From: Herpetosiphon geysericola
Lineage (GTDB): Bacteria; Chloroflexota; Chloroflexia; Chloroflexales; Herpetosiphonaceae
Assembly: GCF_001306135.1 (NCBI RefSeq)
Contig: NZ_LGKP01000025.1
Coordinates: 248,001-312,000 of the forward strand
Reading direction: 5' to 3'
DNA: 64,000 bases
Position 1 is the stretch's first letter, and each line of letters begins with the position of its first letter. The notes beneath the pieces are model-generated. The model made no database searches, was not told the origin of the DNA, and saw only the letters and a list, made by a program, of their open reading frames with translations. Both the position numbers and the translations under genes were made by a program. Positions 7,847 to 17,078 of this stretch are shown here, piece after piece.

Positions 7847-9508
7847 ATGAAGAGACTATTGACCCTAGGATTATTGGCTGTTTTGCTCACAGCATGTAGC
7901 CTTGGCTCCACACCAGCCCCAACCAGCGAGCCAACCACGCCACCAATTCAGGTTCCCCAAGGTGGCACGCTCACGATTCGCACGGCCCAAGATATTGCAG
8001 CATTGCACCCATGGAAGCCAACAACCCACGCCGAGGCCCAGCTGCTTGGCTTGCTCTATCGCGGCCTAACCAAGCTCGATCAAGATTTGGCGCCGCAGCC
8101 AGATGTTGCCAGCAGTTGGCAAAGCGATAGCATCGGCCAAACGTTGACCATGACCTTGCGCAGCGATATTCGTTGGCACGACGATACGCCATTAACTGCC
8201 GCCGATGCTGCTTGGACGATTAGCGCAATGCAAAGCATTAGCCCAACCACACCATTGCTGGCCGATATTCAGGGCTTGGTGAGCAATGTCACTGCACCTG
8301 ATGCGACGACCTTAGTTATTTCGTTGCGCGAACCATATGCGCCGTTGCTCTCGGCCTTGAGCATGCCAATTTTGCCCAAGCACCTGTTTAGTCAATTAAG
8401 TCCAGTTGAGCTTGATCAGCTTAATCTTCTAACTCAGCCGGTTGGTAGTGGCCCGTTTATCTTCGAGGAACGCACCGCAGGCTCGGCAATTAGCCTAATT
8501 CGCAATAATCAATTTGTTGATGGCGTGCCCTATCTCGATCGGGTGGCGTTTGTGGTTGCGCCTGATGCCGAAGTTGCCCGCGATGCTGTGCGCGATGGCG
8601 ATTTGCTGGCGGCGGAGTTGCCATGGGCGCAAAGTCAGGGCTTGGGTTCGGCAGTCAACGCAGGCAATTATCCTGAAAATGGCTTTTATTATTTGGCCTT
8701 CAATATGCGCGAAGGCCGCATATTTAGCGACATGCGGGTACGCCAAGCCTTGGCACTAAGCCTTGATCTGAATACCATTGTTGAAACGGCTGGCCCTGCG
8801 GCCCAAGCAATTTTGAGCGATCATTTGCCTGGCACATGGGTTGCGCCAACTGGCGAATTGCCCAAGCGCAACCTCGATAAAGCCCGCGAATTGCTCGACC
8901 AAGCTGGCTGGGTGCTGCCCGAAGGTGCAACGATTCGGGCCTCGAATGGCATCACGCTTTCGATGGCATTATATGTGCGCGGCGACGATCAACGCCGGAT
9001 TGAGGTTGCAGAACGGATTGCCGCTGCGGCCAGCCCAATTGGCTTTAATCTGGTGGTTACGCCAGCAGATTTCGAGAGCGTGATTCGTTCAAAATTAGTT
9101 ACGCCCTTCGATTTTGATCTGGCCTTGATGAGTTGGGGCAATAGTCGGGTTGGCGGCGCGCCATCGTACACCGCCTACGATCCTGATAATTTTTCACTGT
9201 TCCATTCGAGCCAAATTTATCAAGGCGTCGCCGACGGACGGCCAGGCTTGCGCAATTATGGCGCGTTTCGCAATACCAGCTTTGATAATTTATCGACCGC
9301 TGCGCGCGCAATCTACGATACTGAGCGCCGCCGCGAACTCTATCAACAAACCAACACAATTATTCAAAGCGAATATCCTTATGTGTTTCTATGGGCCGAT
9401 CGCATGCCCGTGGCTTTGGCCAAAAGTGTGCACTCGACCCAAGGCGAAATTCGCCTGAACACTGCCAATTGGCTCTATAACGTGCAACATTGGTATCTTG
9501 AGCAATAA
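7847..9508 (+). CDS. Extracellular solute-binding lipoprotein, peptide/nickel type (SBP_bac_5)
   Basis: A 553-residue lipoprotein. MKRLLTLGLLAVLLTACSLG is a lipoprotein signal with the lipobox Cys, followed by a Pro/Thr-rich linker. The mature part is a family-5 binding protein (GTLTIRTAQDIAALHPW, LYRGLTKLDQDLAPQPDVASSW, FNMREGRIFSDMRVRQALALS). These proteins deliver oligopeptides or related ligands to an ABC importer; no permease or ATPase gene is next to it, so it may feed a distant transporter. The ATG at 7847 is chosen because it gives a complete signal peptide; the in-frame GTG at 7829 overlaps the likely ribosome site GTGGAG. The glycerate kinase gene begins 3 nt after its stop. Confidence 0.88.
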   Translation: MKRLLTLGLLAVLLTACSLGSTPAPTSEPTTPPIQVPQGGTLTIRTAQDIAALHPWKPTTHAEAQLLGLLYRGLTKLDQDLAPQPDVASSWQSDSIGQTLTMTLRSDIRWHDDTPLTAADAAWTISAMQSISPTTPLLADIQGLVSNVTAPDATTLVISLREPYAPLLSALSMPILPKHLFSQLSPVELDQLNLLTQPVGSGPFIFEERTAGSAISLIRNNQFVDGVPYLDRVAFVVAPDAEVARDAVRDGDLLAAELPWAQSQGLGSAVNAGNYPENGFYYLAFNMREGRIFSDMRVRQALALSLDLNTIVETAGPAAQAILSDHLPGTWVAPTGELPKRNLDKARELLDQAGWVLPEGATIRASNGITLSMALYVRGDDQRRIEVAERIAAAASPIGFNLVVTPADFESVIRSKLVTPFDFDLALMSWGNSRVGGAPSYTAYDPDNFSLFHSSQIYQGVADGRPGLRNYGAFRNTSFDNLSTAARAIYDTERRRELYQQTNTIIQSEYPYVFLWADRMPVALAKSVHSTQGEIRLNTANWLYNVQHWYLEQ

Positions 9509-9511
9509 CCT

Positions 9512-10837
9512 GTGGATGCTGCAATCGCCAAATTCAGCAACCAACTGATCGCCAGCGCGCTGGCTGCGGTTGAGCCACGGCAGGCGGTGCTAAAGGCTTT
9601 GGATTGGGATGGCACGCAGCTGCGCTGTGGTGCTTGGCAGTGGGCTGGCACAGGCCAAATCATTGTGCTGGGCTCTGGCAAGGCTGGTGCGCCAATGGCT
9701 GCTGCCGTCGAAGAGTTGCTTGGCAATCGAATCGCCACTGGTTTGGTGGTGGTCAAAGATGCGCATCGTGGTGATGTTGAACTTAATCACATCCAATTGC
9801 ATGAAGCTAGCCACCCAACGCCTGATCAACGGGGGCTACATGCAGCGCAGCAGATCGAACGTTTGCTCAAGCAGGCCCAAACCGACGATTTGGTGCTGGC
9901 GCTGATTTCGGGTGGTGCTTCGGCGCTCTTGCCAGCGCCAGCAGGTAGCATTAGCCTAGCCGATTTACAACAGCTAACCCAGCTATTGCTCGCTTGCGGT
10001 GCGCCAATTGAGCACATTAATCTCTTGCGCAAACATTGTGATCGCTTGAAGGGCGGGCAATTTGCGGCCTTGGCCCAACCTGCCAGTGTGTTGAGCTTAG
10101 TTATTTCCGATGTGGTTGGCTCGCCGCTGAGCAGCATTGCCTCAGGCTTGAGCGTGCCCGATTCTGGCAGTTTTGCTGAGGCGTGGGCCATGCTCGAACA
10201 CTATCAATTGCAATATCAAGTGGCAGCGAGCATTCGCGACTATCTGCAAGCTGGCATGCGCGGGCTAGTGCCAGCTCATCCCAATGGCAGCGAGCCATGG
10301 TGGCCGAGGGTTCAAACCTCAATTGTTGCCCGCAACGAAACAGCCCAAGCGGCGGTCAAGCAACTGGCTCAAGCTCAAGGTTGGCAGGTCATTCACGAGC
10401 AACAGCCGATCGTTGGCGAAGCCCAAGTAGTTGGGGCAATGTTGGGCCAACGCTTGCGCCAGCTAGCCGCATCAGCCCAACAACCAACGCTCTACCTTGC
10501 TGGCGGCGAAACCACAGTTAATTTGACTGGCATTCAAGCCCACTCACGGGGCGGGCGCAACGCCGAACTCGCGCTTGCAGCAGCCTTGGCGCTTGATGGC
10601 TGCCCAAATTGCCAACTGATTGCCTTGGCGACCGATGGTGGCGATGGCTCAAGCCCAGCATCAGGCGCAATTGCCAATGGTCAAAGCATTGAGCAAGCCC
10701 GCAACTTGGGGCTTGAACCCCAAGCGTTTTTGGCCAACCACGATAGCTATAGCTTTTGGCAAGCGCTAGGCAGCGCAATCGAAATTGGGCCAACCTTGAC
10801 CAACGTCAACGACCTAGTTATTGGTTTGGTCTGGTAG
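9512..10837 (+). CDS. Glycerate 2-kinase (GckA/TtuD, MOFRL type)
   Basis: A 441-residue cytoplasmic enzyme of the DUF4147/MOFRL glycerate kinase family, which phosphorylates D-glycerate to 2-phosphoglycerate with ATP. Visible are VLGSGKAGAPMAAAVEELL near the N-terminus, ALISGGASALLPAP, the segment INLLRKHCDRLKGGQ, and the C-terminal MOFRL stretch GGRNAELALAAAL with ALATDGGDGSS. The length is typical. The start is a GTG at 9512, only 3 nt after the binding-protein stop, which suggests translational coupling. It would feed glycerate into lower glycolysis. The next gene is convergent and abuts it exactly. Confidence 0.88.
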   Translation: MDAAIAKFSNQLIASALAAVEPRQAVLKALDWDGTQLRCGAWQWAGTGQIIVLGSGKAGAPMAAAVEELLGNRIATGLVVVKDAHRGDVELNHIQLHEASHPTPDQRGLHAAQQIERLLKQAQTDDLVLALISGGASALLPAPAGSISLADLQQLTQLLLACGAPIEHINLLRKHCDRLKGGQFAALAQPASVLSLVISDVVGSPLSSIASGLSVPDSGSFAEAWAMLEHYQLQYQVAASIRDYLQAGMRGLVPAHPNGSEPWWPRVQTSIVARNETAQAAVKQLAQAQGWQVIHEQQPIVGEAQVVGAMLGQRLRQLAASAQQPTLYLAGGETTVNLTGIQAHSRGGRNAELALAAALALDGCPNCQLIALATDGGDGSSPASGAIANGQSIEQARNLGLEPQAFLANHDSYSFWQALGSAIEIGPTLTNVNDLVIGLVW

Positions 10838-11956
10838 CTACAAAACCGCCAAGGCCTGAGCCAAATCGGCAATCAAATCATCGCGGTGTTCTAGGCCGAC
10901 CGAGAGCCGCAACAAGGCTGGCGCGGTTGGCGAGTCGGGGCCTTCGAGCGTGGCGCGGTGTTCGATTAAGCTTTCGGGACCGCCAAGGCTGGTTGCGCGC
11001 GTCCATAATTGCACTTGCGCCGCCACCGCAAGCGCTTCAGCAGCACCGCCAACCACCTCGAACGAAACCATGCCACCCATCAAGAGCATTTGGCGTTGAG
11101 CCAATGCAAATTGGGGATGGCTCTTCAAGCCTGGGTAATGCACAACCTGCACTTTGGAATGTTGCTCCAGCCACTCGGCCACGGCCAAAGCATTAGCACA
11201 ATGGCCTTGCAACCGATAGGCCAAGCTTTGCATGCCGCGCAAAATCAGCCAACACTCAAATGGCGAGGGCACAGCTCCGGCCAGCACATGAATTTGCTTA
11301 ATTTTTTGCCACCATGGCGTGGCAATTTTGGTAATTAATGCCCCACCTAGCACATCGCTATGACCGCCAAGATATTTGGTGGTTGAATGTAGCACCAAAT
11401 CCACACCCAAATCGAAAGGCCGCTGGCCAAGTGGCGTGGCCCAAGTATTATCGCAAACCACCAAGGCTCCAGCAGCGTGAGCCAAATCGCTGACCGCTGC
11501 CAAATCGGTGAGCCGCAAGCTTGGGTTAGATGGCGTTTCGAGCCAAACCAAGGCCGGAGCTGGCTCCAGTGCTGCTTGCACCGCCGCCAAGTCGGTCATA
11601 TCGACAAATTGAGTATCAAGATGGGCGAAGACTTGGCGTGCCAAGTTGGCAGTGCCATTGTAGCAATCGCGGGGCAGCAACAGCCGCTGACCAGGAGCCA
11701 GATGTTGCAACACTGCCGCTGTAGCCGCCGAGCCAGATGCAAAGGCCGCTGCTTCAACGCCGCCTTCAAGCGCAGCCAAAGCTTGCTCCAAGGATTGGCG
11801 GGTAGGGTTACCAAAACGAGTATACAAAAAACCATGCGGCAAACTGCCATCAGCAGCGCGTTCAAAGGTGCTGGCCATGTGAATTGGCGGCGTTACAGCA
11901 CTGGTCGCAGCATCAATGCTCCGACCAGCATGAATCAACAGGGTTTCAGGTTTCAT
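10838..11956 (-). CDS. Cys/Met metabolism PLP-dependent enzyme (cystathionine synthase/lyase type)
   Basis: A 372-residue fold-type I PLP enzyme of the Cys/Met family. It has [12 protein letters not shown] at the N-terminus, [22 protein letters not shown], the active-site region [19 protein letters not shown] with the PLP-binding Lys, and [13 protein letters not shown] at the C-terminus. Members include cystathionine gamma-synthase, gamma-lyase and methionine gamma-lyase; the sequence alone does not settle which. The ATG at 11956 lies 7 nt after the stop of the upstream membrane protein gene, so it is probably the last gene of the minus-strand polX-HIT-membrane protein unit. The longer in-frame start would overlap that gene. 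Confidence 0.87.
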   Translation of the reverse strand: MKPETLLIHAGRSIDAATSAVTPPIHMASTFERAADGSLPHGFLYTRFGNPTRQSLEQALAALEGGVEAAAFASGSAATAAVLQHLAPGQRLLLPRDCYNGTANLARQVFAHLDTQFVDMTDLAAVQAALEPAPALVWLETPSNPSLRLTDLAAVSDLAHAAGALVVCDNTWATPLGQRPFDLGVDLVLHSTTKYLGGHSDVLGGALITKIATPWWQKIKQIHVLAGAVPSPFECWLILRGMQSLAYRLQGHCANALAVAEWLEQHSKVQVVHYPGLKSHPQFALAQRQMLLMGGMVSFEVVGGAAEALAVAAQVQLWTRATSLGGPESLIEHRATLEGPDSPTAPALLRLSVGLEHRDDLIADLAQALAVL

Positions 11957-11963
11957 AGTTGTC

Positions 11964-12890
11964 TCAGCGCAAAGGAATAACCGGAACAGCGGTGGGCGCA
12001 ACCGGCTCGATATAGTTTGGCTCGCTATCTTGGAAGTAGAGGGCGCGGCCTAATAAGCCAATTTTGACCGTTTGATTGGGATCGTTGGGGTGTAACTCAA
12101 GCCGCCCACGCTCGAAATATTGCACGGTGTGCACCGTGCGATCTTCGGGCAGCACTTCTTGCAATTCTTCACTAATTGGCCAACCAAGTAAATCGATGCC
12201 GCCATTGGCTTCCCAAAATTCAAGGAACAAGCCACGCAAGCCTTGTTGGGTTGCTTCGCTATAGCGCAAGCCTGGGCGATTGGCAAAAAATTGCTGGTTG
12301 GGAAAATCGCGATTTTTGGTGAACTCAACCCCAACCCGCCCAGGTTGCACCTCGTATTTGGTGCCTTGATGCTCAGGCCACCATTCAAGCCGCGCGCGCT
12401 CAAACCATTGGAACTGACGGCCATTCTCCTCAAGCAAGCCACTAATTGGCCGCCCAAAAATTGGCTCGCCGCCGTTTTTAACCCAATATGGCAAAAAGAG
12501 CGGATCGATCTCAGCGGCATAGCTTGGCAATGAATTCAATCCATCAACGCCATAAAAGCGTTGGCCTTCGAGTGCCGCCGCTTCGTTATCCAACGAACGA
12601 TTGGATTGCAGTTGCACGCTGTTGAGCAAGGGTTGCAGGGTTGGTTGGGCGTTCGTATCGCCGCCAAAAAGATTAAACAGATTGATATTATTGCCGCTTG
12701 CCAGCAACAAGACCAAGAAAATAATTAAGATAATTGCCACCCCAAAGCCCAAGGCTTGGGCGGTCATGCCTTGGGGAGCAACCGCCTCGTCCTCTTGAAT
12801 AATTGCCGAAGGCACCTCTTCCGGTTCGGGATCTGGCTCAAGATCGTTCTCAAATTCCAGCACATCGGTTGGGGGAGTGCGGTCGCTCAT
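11964..12890 (-). CDS. Single-span membrane protein with two W-x-GG repeats
   Basis: A 308-residue protein. The acidic cytoplasmic N-terminus (~1-45) precedes one membrane helix (LGFGVAIILIIFLVLLLASG), and the rest should be outside. The extracellular part has two ~75-residue units of the form ...W..NGG..I.G.PIS....E......QWFERARLE...V..G; one begins at YWVKNGGEPIFGRPISG and the next at FWEANGGIDLLGWPISEE. Such units recur in Chloroflexota surface proteins, but I know no established function. The ATG at 12890 follows GAGGAAC and lies 10 nt after the HIT gene stop, consistent with one operon. Confidence 0.7.
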   Translation of the reverse strand: MSDRTPPTDVLEFENDLEPDPEPEEVPSAIIQEDEAVAPQGMTAQALGFGVAIILIIFLVLLLASGNNINLFNLFGGDTNAQPTLQPLLNSVQLQSNRSLDNEAAALEGQRFYGVDGLNSLPSYAAEIDPLFLPYWVKNGGEPIFGRPISGLLEENGRQFQWFERARLEWWPEHQGTKYEVQPGRVGVEFTKNRDFPNQQFFANRPGLRYSEATQQGLRGLFLEFWEANGGIDLLGWPISEELQEVLPEDRTVHTVQYFERGRLELHPNDPNQTVKIGLLGRALYFQDSEPNYIEPVAPTAVPVIPLR

Positions 12891-12900
12891 GGGCAGTTCC

Positions 12901-13314
12901 TCATGCTTGGTGTTTAGCCCGCAAACGCTCGGCTAAATCGGCAAATGCTGCGTGATCGGTTGGATTTGGCCGCCACAATTTCACAATCCCATCGCCTTCC
13001 CAGCGTGGAATCACATGGACATGATAGTAAAAAACTTCTTGCCCAGAGGCTGGACGCGAATTTTGCAACACATTGATGCCAGCAGGATTGAGCGTTTGCA
13101 ACAATAATTGAGCCACAGTTTGCACCATTCGCGCCACGGCTGCCACATCATCTGGCGCAGTATCGAAAATATCGGTGCCAAAGCGCTTGGGAATAACCAA
13201 AGTATGGCCTTGCGAGGCAGGATTAATATCTAAAAAGGCCAAGGTTCGATCATCTTCAGCCACTTTATGGCAGGGCAACTCGCCGCGCACGATCTTGCTA
13301 AATACGTCATCCAT
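12901..13314 (-). CDS. HIT-family nucleotide hydrolase
   Basis: A 137-residue histidine-triad protein, a family that hydrolyses or transfers nucleotidyl groups such as in Ap4A or AMP-lysine. The N-terminal FSKIVRGELPCHKVAEDDRTLAFLDINP and TLVIPKRFGTDIFD are typical. The triad segment reads FYYHVHVIPRWEGD. Two His remain (H-V-H), and the first position of the usual H-x-H-x-H is Tyr. The final His that acts as nucleophile is kept, so activity is plausible. The ATG at 13314 has GGAGG upstream. It sits between polX and the W-x-GG membrane protein in a minus-strand run. Confidence 0.87.
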   Translation of the reverse strand: MDDVFSKIVRGELPCHKVAEDDRTLAFLDINPASQGHTLVIPKRFGTDIFDTAPDDVAAVARMVQTVAQLLLQTLNPAGINVLQNSRPASGQEVFYYHVHVIPRWEGDGIVKLWRPNPTDHAAFADLAERLRAKHQA

Positions 13315-13330
13315 CCAATTAGCCTCCAAA

Positions 13331-15067
13331 CTACGCTTCGTTGTTGATTCCTAGTTTTGCTAATTTTTGTTGGCGCAAGCCCAGCAGTGCTTCAACATCC
13401 CATGTGTTGATGACTTGCTGGTTGCTGACCCCGCCCCGACGTGCAGTTACAACTCCATAAAAAAGATTATTGAAGCCAGCCGTCGCGTGAGCATCGGTAT
13501 TAATGCTGATGTTGCAGCCTGCTGCCAGCGCCGCCCGCACATGCACCGCATCGAGATCAAGCCGCTCTGGGCCTGCATTAACTTCCAAGACCGTGCCTGT
13601 GGCTGCTGCTGCCGCAATAATTTGCGCCATATCATAATCGGCTCCAGCGCGGCCATTCAAAATGCGGCCAGTTGGGTGGCCAATGATCGTCACATAAGGA
13701 TTATTGATTGCGCGCAGCATGCGGGCGGTCGATTCAGCGCGGGCTTGGCGCAAGGCCACATGCGGCGAGGCCACGACTAAATCTAATCTGGCAAGCACCT
13801 CGTCGGGCAAGGCCAAGCTACCATCGGGCAAAATATCGACTTCGCAGCTTTGCAACAAACGAAAATCATGGCCTTCGGCGGCTAATTGCTGGTTCAGCTC
13901 ATCGATTTCTGCTCGTTGAGCCAGCAAACGCTCGCCATCAAGCCCGCCAGTTACGCCCAAATAGGCGCTATGATCAGCCACTGCCATATAGCGATAGCCC
14001 TTGGCAATGCCAGCCAGCACCATTTCACGCAGGCTTGCGCCGCCATCGCTCCAAGTTGTATGCCAATGGACATCGCTGATAATCGCGCTTTGTTCGAGCA
14101 GCTTGGGCAATTGCTTGGCTTGGGCAAGCGCAATTTCGCCCCAACCTTCGCGCAATTCAGGCGTGATCCAATCCAAGCCTAATGCTTGATAGAGCGCTGC
14201 TTCATCGGCAAAAGCTGGCAAATTGCTTGGGTCAAGTTGCCAATTCTGTGCCTCAGCCAATTGATTCAGGTCGGCAACATGGTTGGCTGAGCCAGTCCAA
14301 TACACCAAGGCGCTGCCCCATTGGTTTGGCTCAACTGCCACAACCCATGCATTCATGCCATTGTGCAGCAATAATTTAATGCCATTGGCGCTGGGCGTGG
14401 CTTGGGCAACTTGGGCCAATTCGCCAATCGCGGCGTAGGTTGCAGCAGCATCAAGCGTTGCCACCACAAAATTCAAATCGCCAACGCTGGCCTGATAGCG
14501 GCGGGTTGAGCCAACGACTTGGGCCGCGCTCACGCTTGGCAATTCGGCCAAGGCTGCGCTCAATTCTTCGGCGACTGGCAAGGCATCGACCAAGCGTAAG
14601 CGCAGCACTTGGTTTTGTAATGCTTCGAGCGCGCTTAGCACCTTGGCCGCACTTTTGGCCCCAAAGCCCTTGATTTTGGCCAAACGCCCATCTTGGGCCG
14701 CCGTAAACAAGGCCTCAAGATCCTGAATTCCTTCATCGCGAAAGAGGCGGGCAGCGGTTTTGGGGCCAATTTCGGGCACGCGCAAAATCTGCAACAAGCC
14801 AGGCGGCACTTTTTCCAAGAGCTGATCGGCCAAGGCCGAATGGCCATGATCAAGTAATTCGCCAATGATTGCGGCGCTGGCCTCGCCAATATTCGGTAGG
14901 CTGGTTAACGAGCCTTGTTCGCGCAGGCTGGCAAGGCTGGTGGTTTGGGCTGCAAGCGTATCGCTGGCGCGGCGATAGGCCGCCAAACGAAAACGATTTT
15001 CGCCGATCACTTCCAACGCATCGGCAATATCGGCAAAAACTTGGGCAATTGCTTGGTTGCTAAGCAT
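13331..15067 (-). CDS. polX: PolX-type protein with degenerate polymerase site and intact PHP domain
   Basis: A 578-residue family X DNA polymerase of the bacterial type. Residues ~1-80 are the 8-kDa-like domain, followed by helix-hairpin-helix stretches (PEIGPKTAARLF, KGFGAKSAAKVL). Residues ~160-320 are the nucleotidyltransferase palm, and ~335-570 are a C-terminal PHP domain. PHP metal ligands look complete: ISDVHWHTTWSDGG, VADHSAYLG, ASPHVALRQ, IGHPTGR, INTDAHATAG. In the palm, the motif usually GDxD or KDLD reads VGDLNFVVAT, and the later Asp (usually VDFRLV) aligns with MNAWVVAV. Both Asp are Asn, confirmed in the DNA (AAT both times). This suggests a lost or weakened polymerase and a retained nuclease. 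The upstream sequence is a repeat-bearing gap. Confidence 0.88.
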   Translation of the reverse strand: MLSNQAIAQVFADIADALEVIGENRFRLAAYRRASDTLAAQTTSLASLREQGSLTSLPNIGEASAAIIGELLDHGHSALADQLLEKVPPGLLQILRVPEIGPKTAARLFRDEGIQDLEALFTAAQDGRLAKIKGFGAKSAAKVLSALEALQNQVLRLRLVDALPVAEELSAALAELPSVSAAQVVGSTRRYQASVGDLNFVVATLDAAATYAAIGELAQVAQATPSANGIKLLLHNGMNAWVVAVEPNQWGSALVYWTGSANHVADLNQLAEAQNWQLDPSNLPAFADEAALYQALGLDWITPELREGWGEIALAQAKQLPKLLEQSAIISDVHWHTTWSDGGASLREMVLAGIAKGYRYMAVADHSAYLGVTGGLDGERLLAQRAEIDELNQQLAAEGHDFRLLQSCEVDILPDGSLALPDEVLARLDLVVASPHVALRQARAESTARMLRAINNPYVTIIGHPTGRILNGRAGADYDMAQIIAAAAATGTVLEVNAGPERLDLDAVHVRAALAAGCNISINTDAHATAGFNNLFYGVVTARRGGVSNQQVINTWDVEALLGLRQQKLAKLGINNEA

Positions 15068-15197
15068 AGTTCGGCTGCGCTCACGCTGAAAAAAGAAAAA
15101 GAGCAGGAGTAGGTCAGAACGTTGTTTGATTATAGCATGGTCACCTCAGGCTGAGACGTTCGATTATGGCATAGCTTTCGGCCAAGGGGTTGATGAT

Positions 15198-15238
15198 TAC
15201 CACCCTTCCGTCCCTCTTCAAGATAGGAAACACAAGGG
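15198..15238 (-). repeat. Degenerate partial copy of the double-hairpin repeat
   Basis: The segment taccacccttccgtccctc matches the outer arm of the repeat at 15264, then drifts (agataggaaacacaaggg). It lies 25 nt from the full copy and in the same orientation. Confidence 0.5.
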
Positions 15239-15263
15239 TAGGATGTTCAGAATCAGTCGTGGT

Positions 15264-15328
15264 CACCACCCTTCCGTCCCGCCTCAAGGCGGGAGACGCA
15301 GGGGGCTTTAATCCCCCTGCACCCCCTC
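15264..15328 (-). repeat. Dispersed double-hairpin repeat, copy 2
   Basis: A ~65-nt full copy: caccacccttccgtcccgcc, then a hairpin cccgcctcaaggcggg, then gcagggggctttaatccccctgc forming a second, strong hairpin. It matches the copies at 46454, 46663 and 51599 in reverse orientation. Confidence 0.8.
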
Positions 15329-15445
15329 AAGGAGATGGAATGGTCGTCAGGCATCTATCACTGAAGCACGGGATTGGTGGTTCGCCGCGCACCGAGATTA
15401 CAACCTTCCCTTGAGAGGATAGGGTGAGGGAAGCAAGTATAATTC

Positions 15446-15498
15446 GGGCAACTTGCCCAATCGAGTAACGCGAATTTTTAGCCATTTTGCCCTATAAT
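15446..15498 (+). promoter_or_regulatory. Possible glnA promoter and operator
   Basis: The perfect palindrome GGGCAA-C-TTGCCC (15446-15458) lies ~100 nt before the glnA ATG, with a TATAAT at 15493-15498. No convincing -35 is visible at the right spacing, so the promoter call is tentative. The palindrome could bind a nitrogen regulator; that is inference only. Confidence 0.35.
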
Positions 15499-15560
15499 GA
15501 ACAAACTCAACTGGGCTATCATGCACAGTGGCTAGGTGTCAGTGAAGGAGCATTCAGGCT

Positions 15561-16895
15561 ATGCCAGTCACAAAAGAAGAAATTTTAGAAAAAATTGCTG
15601 AACAACGAGTCCAGTTTATTAATCTCCAATTTACTGACATTGTTGGGATTATTAAAAATGTGACGATTCCTGTTTCGCAAATTCACCAAGCCCTCGACCA
15701 CGGCGTTTGGTTCGATGGTTCGTCGATCGAAGGCTTTGCCCGCATTGCTGAAAGCGATATGTATTTGGTGCCCGACCTCAACACCTACGCGGTGATTCCG
15801 TGGGAAAGCACCGGCGATTATATTACGGCGCGCTTTATTTGCGATGTTTTTACGCCCGATGACCAACCATTTGCTGGCGACCCGCGCCATGTGCTCAAAC
15901 GCACTTTAGCCCAAGCAGCAGAATTGGGCTTTATCTACAATACTGGGCCGGAATTAGAGTTTTTCTTGTTTAAGCCTGGGCCAAACGGCGAGTTAGTGCC
16001 AATTCCGCACGATGCTGCTGGCTATTTTGATGTTTCAACCGATTATGCAACCCACATTCGCCGCCAAATGGTTGCTTCGTTGCAAACCTTTGGGATTAAA
16101 GTTGAGGCCAGCCATCACGAGGTGGCAATTGGCCAGCATGAAATTGATTTCGAGTATGGCGACGCCTTAACTATGGCTGATCATACAGTGACGTTTCGCA
16201 CGGTGTTGAAGGCAATTGCCCAATTGAATGGCTTGCATGCCACCTTTATGCCCAAACCAATCGCTGGGATCAATGGGTCGGGCATGCACGTGCACCAGAG
16301 TTTGTCATCGATCGTGACGGGGCGCAACGAGTTCCATGATCACGAAACCAACAATTTATCGTTGTTGGCGCAGCATTTTACCGCTGGTTTGCTCGACCAC
16401 GCTTTGGGCATGACCGCCGTGCTTGCGCCGTTGGTCAATTCGTACAAGCGGCTGGTGCCTGGCTACGAAGCGCCAATTTATGTGAGCTGGGGTCGCACCA
16501 ATCGCTCGGCGCTCGTGCGTATTCCACGCATCAGCGCAGGCCGCTCGAACCAAGCAACCCGCATCGAATTGCGCTGCCCTGATCCATCTGCCAACCCGTA
16601 TTTGGCTTTCTCAGTGATGTTGGCAGCAGGCTTAGATGGCATTAAACGCAAGCTCATGCCACCGCCCTCAGCCGAAGAAGATTTGTATCACGTTGACCCG
16701 ATAGCGCGGGGCTTGAAAACCTTGCCTGTCTCGCTTGGCGAGGCCTTGGAAGAATTAAAGCGCGATAGCGTGATTCAAGAAGCCCTGGGCGAGCACATTT
16801 ACGAGCGCTATATCGAGGCCAAAACCCAAGAATGGGATGCCTACCGCCGCCACGTCTCGCAATGGGAGCTTGACCGCTACCTGCCAATTTATTAG
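15561..16895 (+). CDS. glnA: Glutamine synthetase type I
   Basis: A 444-residue enzyme that makes glutamine from glutamate, ammonia and ATP, the entry point of nitrogen assimilation. Family marks are present: VWFDGSSIEGFARIAESDM near residue 50, GPELEFFLF, HHEVAIGQHEIDFEYGDA, the ATP loop KPIAGINGSGMHVHQSL, and RIPRISAGRSNQATRIELRCPD. The length matches the shorter GSI-alpha type; the adenylylation-site segment typical of GSI-beta (NLY) is not seen, which suggests feedback control rather than adenylylation. The ATG at 15561 follows GAAGGAG. It stands alone, diverging from polX and converging on pyrC. Confidence 0.95.
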   Translation: MPVTKEEILEKIAEQRVQFINLQFTDIVGIIKNVTIPVSQIHQALDHGVWFDGSSIEGFARIAESDMYLVPDLNTYAVIPWESTGDYITARFICDVFTPDDQPFAGDPRHVLKRTLAQAAELGFIYNTGPELEFFLFKPGPNGELVPIPHDAAGYFDVSTDYATHIRRQMVASLQTFGIKVEASHHEVAIGQHEIDFEYGDALTMADHTVTFRTVLKAIAQLNGLHATFMPKPIAGINGSGMHVHQSLSSIVTGRNEFHDHETNNLSLLAQHFTAGLLDHALGMTAVLAPLVNSYKRLVPGYEAPIYVSWGRTNRSALVRIPRISAGRSNQATRIELRCPDPSANPYLAFSVMLAAGLDGIKRKLMPPPSAEEDLYHVDPIARGLKTLPVSLGEALEELKRDSVIQEALGEHIYERYIEAKTQEWDAYRRHVSQWELDRYLPIY

Positions 16896-16925
16896 GCGTT
16901 GGGGTTCGGGGATTGGTTTATTGTT

Positions 16926-17029
16926 AACCGCGAAGAGCGCGAAGAACGCGAATGTTGAATTTGTTAGATGCCTAAATTGCGTTCAAATGCAATAGCACTC
17001 CAAAAATAACCTTCGCGCTCTTCGCGGTT
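16926..17029. repeat. Perfect 19-bp inverted repeat between convergent genes
   Basis: The arms aaccgcgaagagcgcgaag (16926-16944) and its exact reverse complement (17011-17029) are separated by 66 nt. Both arms belong to the gaa-cgcgaag word family seen in many gaps here. Placed between the glnA and pyrC stops, the structure could end transcription from both sides, though there is no T-tract. Confidence 0.6.
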
Positions 17030-17078
17030 TCAAACCTGAATCCTCTATGTCCTATGTTCTATGCTCTATGTTCTTGGG

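Larger units (their letters stand above)
15068..15560. other. Divergent intergenic region upstream of glnA
   Basis: About 490 nt between polX and glnA, which diverge. It contains one full (15264-15328) and one degenerate (15198-15238) copy of the double-hairpin repeat, a 13-nt palindrome at 15446-15458, and a TATAAT near 15493. I see no gene in it. Confidence 0.6.

Noticed and set aside
15126-15414. Open frames over the hairpin repeat upstream of glnA
   Set aside because: They translate the repeat itself, differ between copies and have no start signal.
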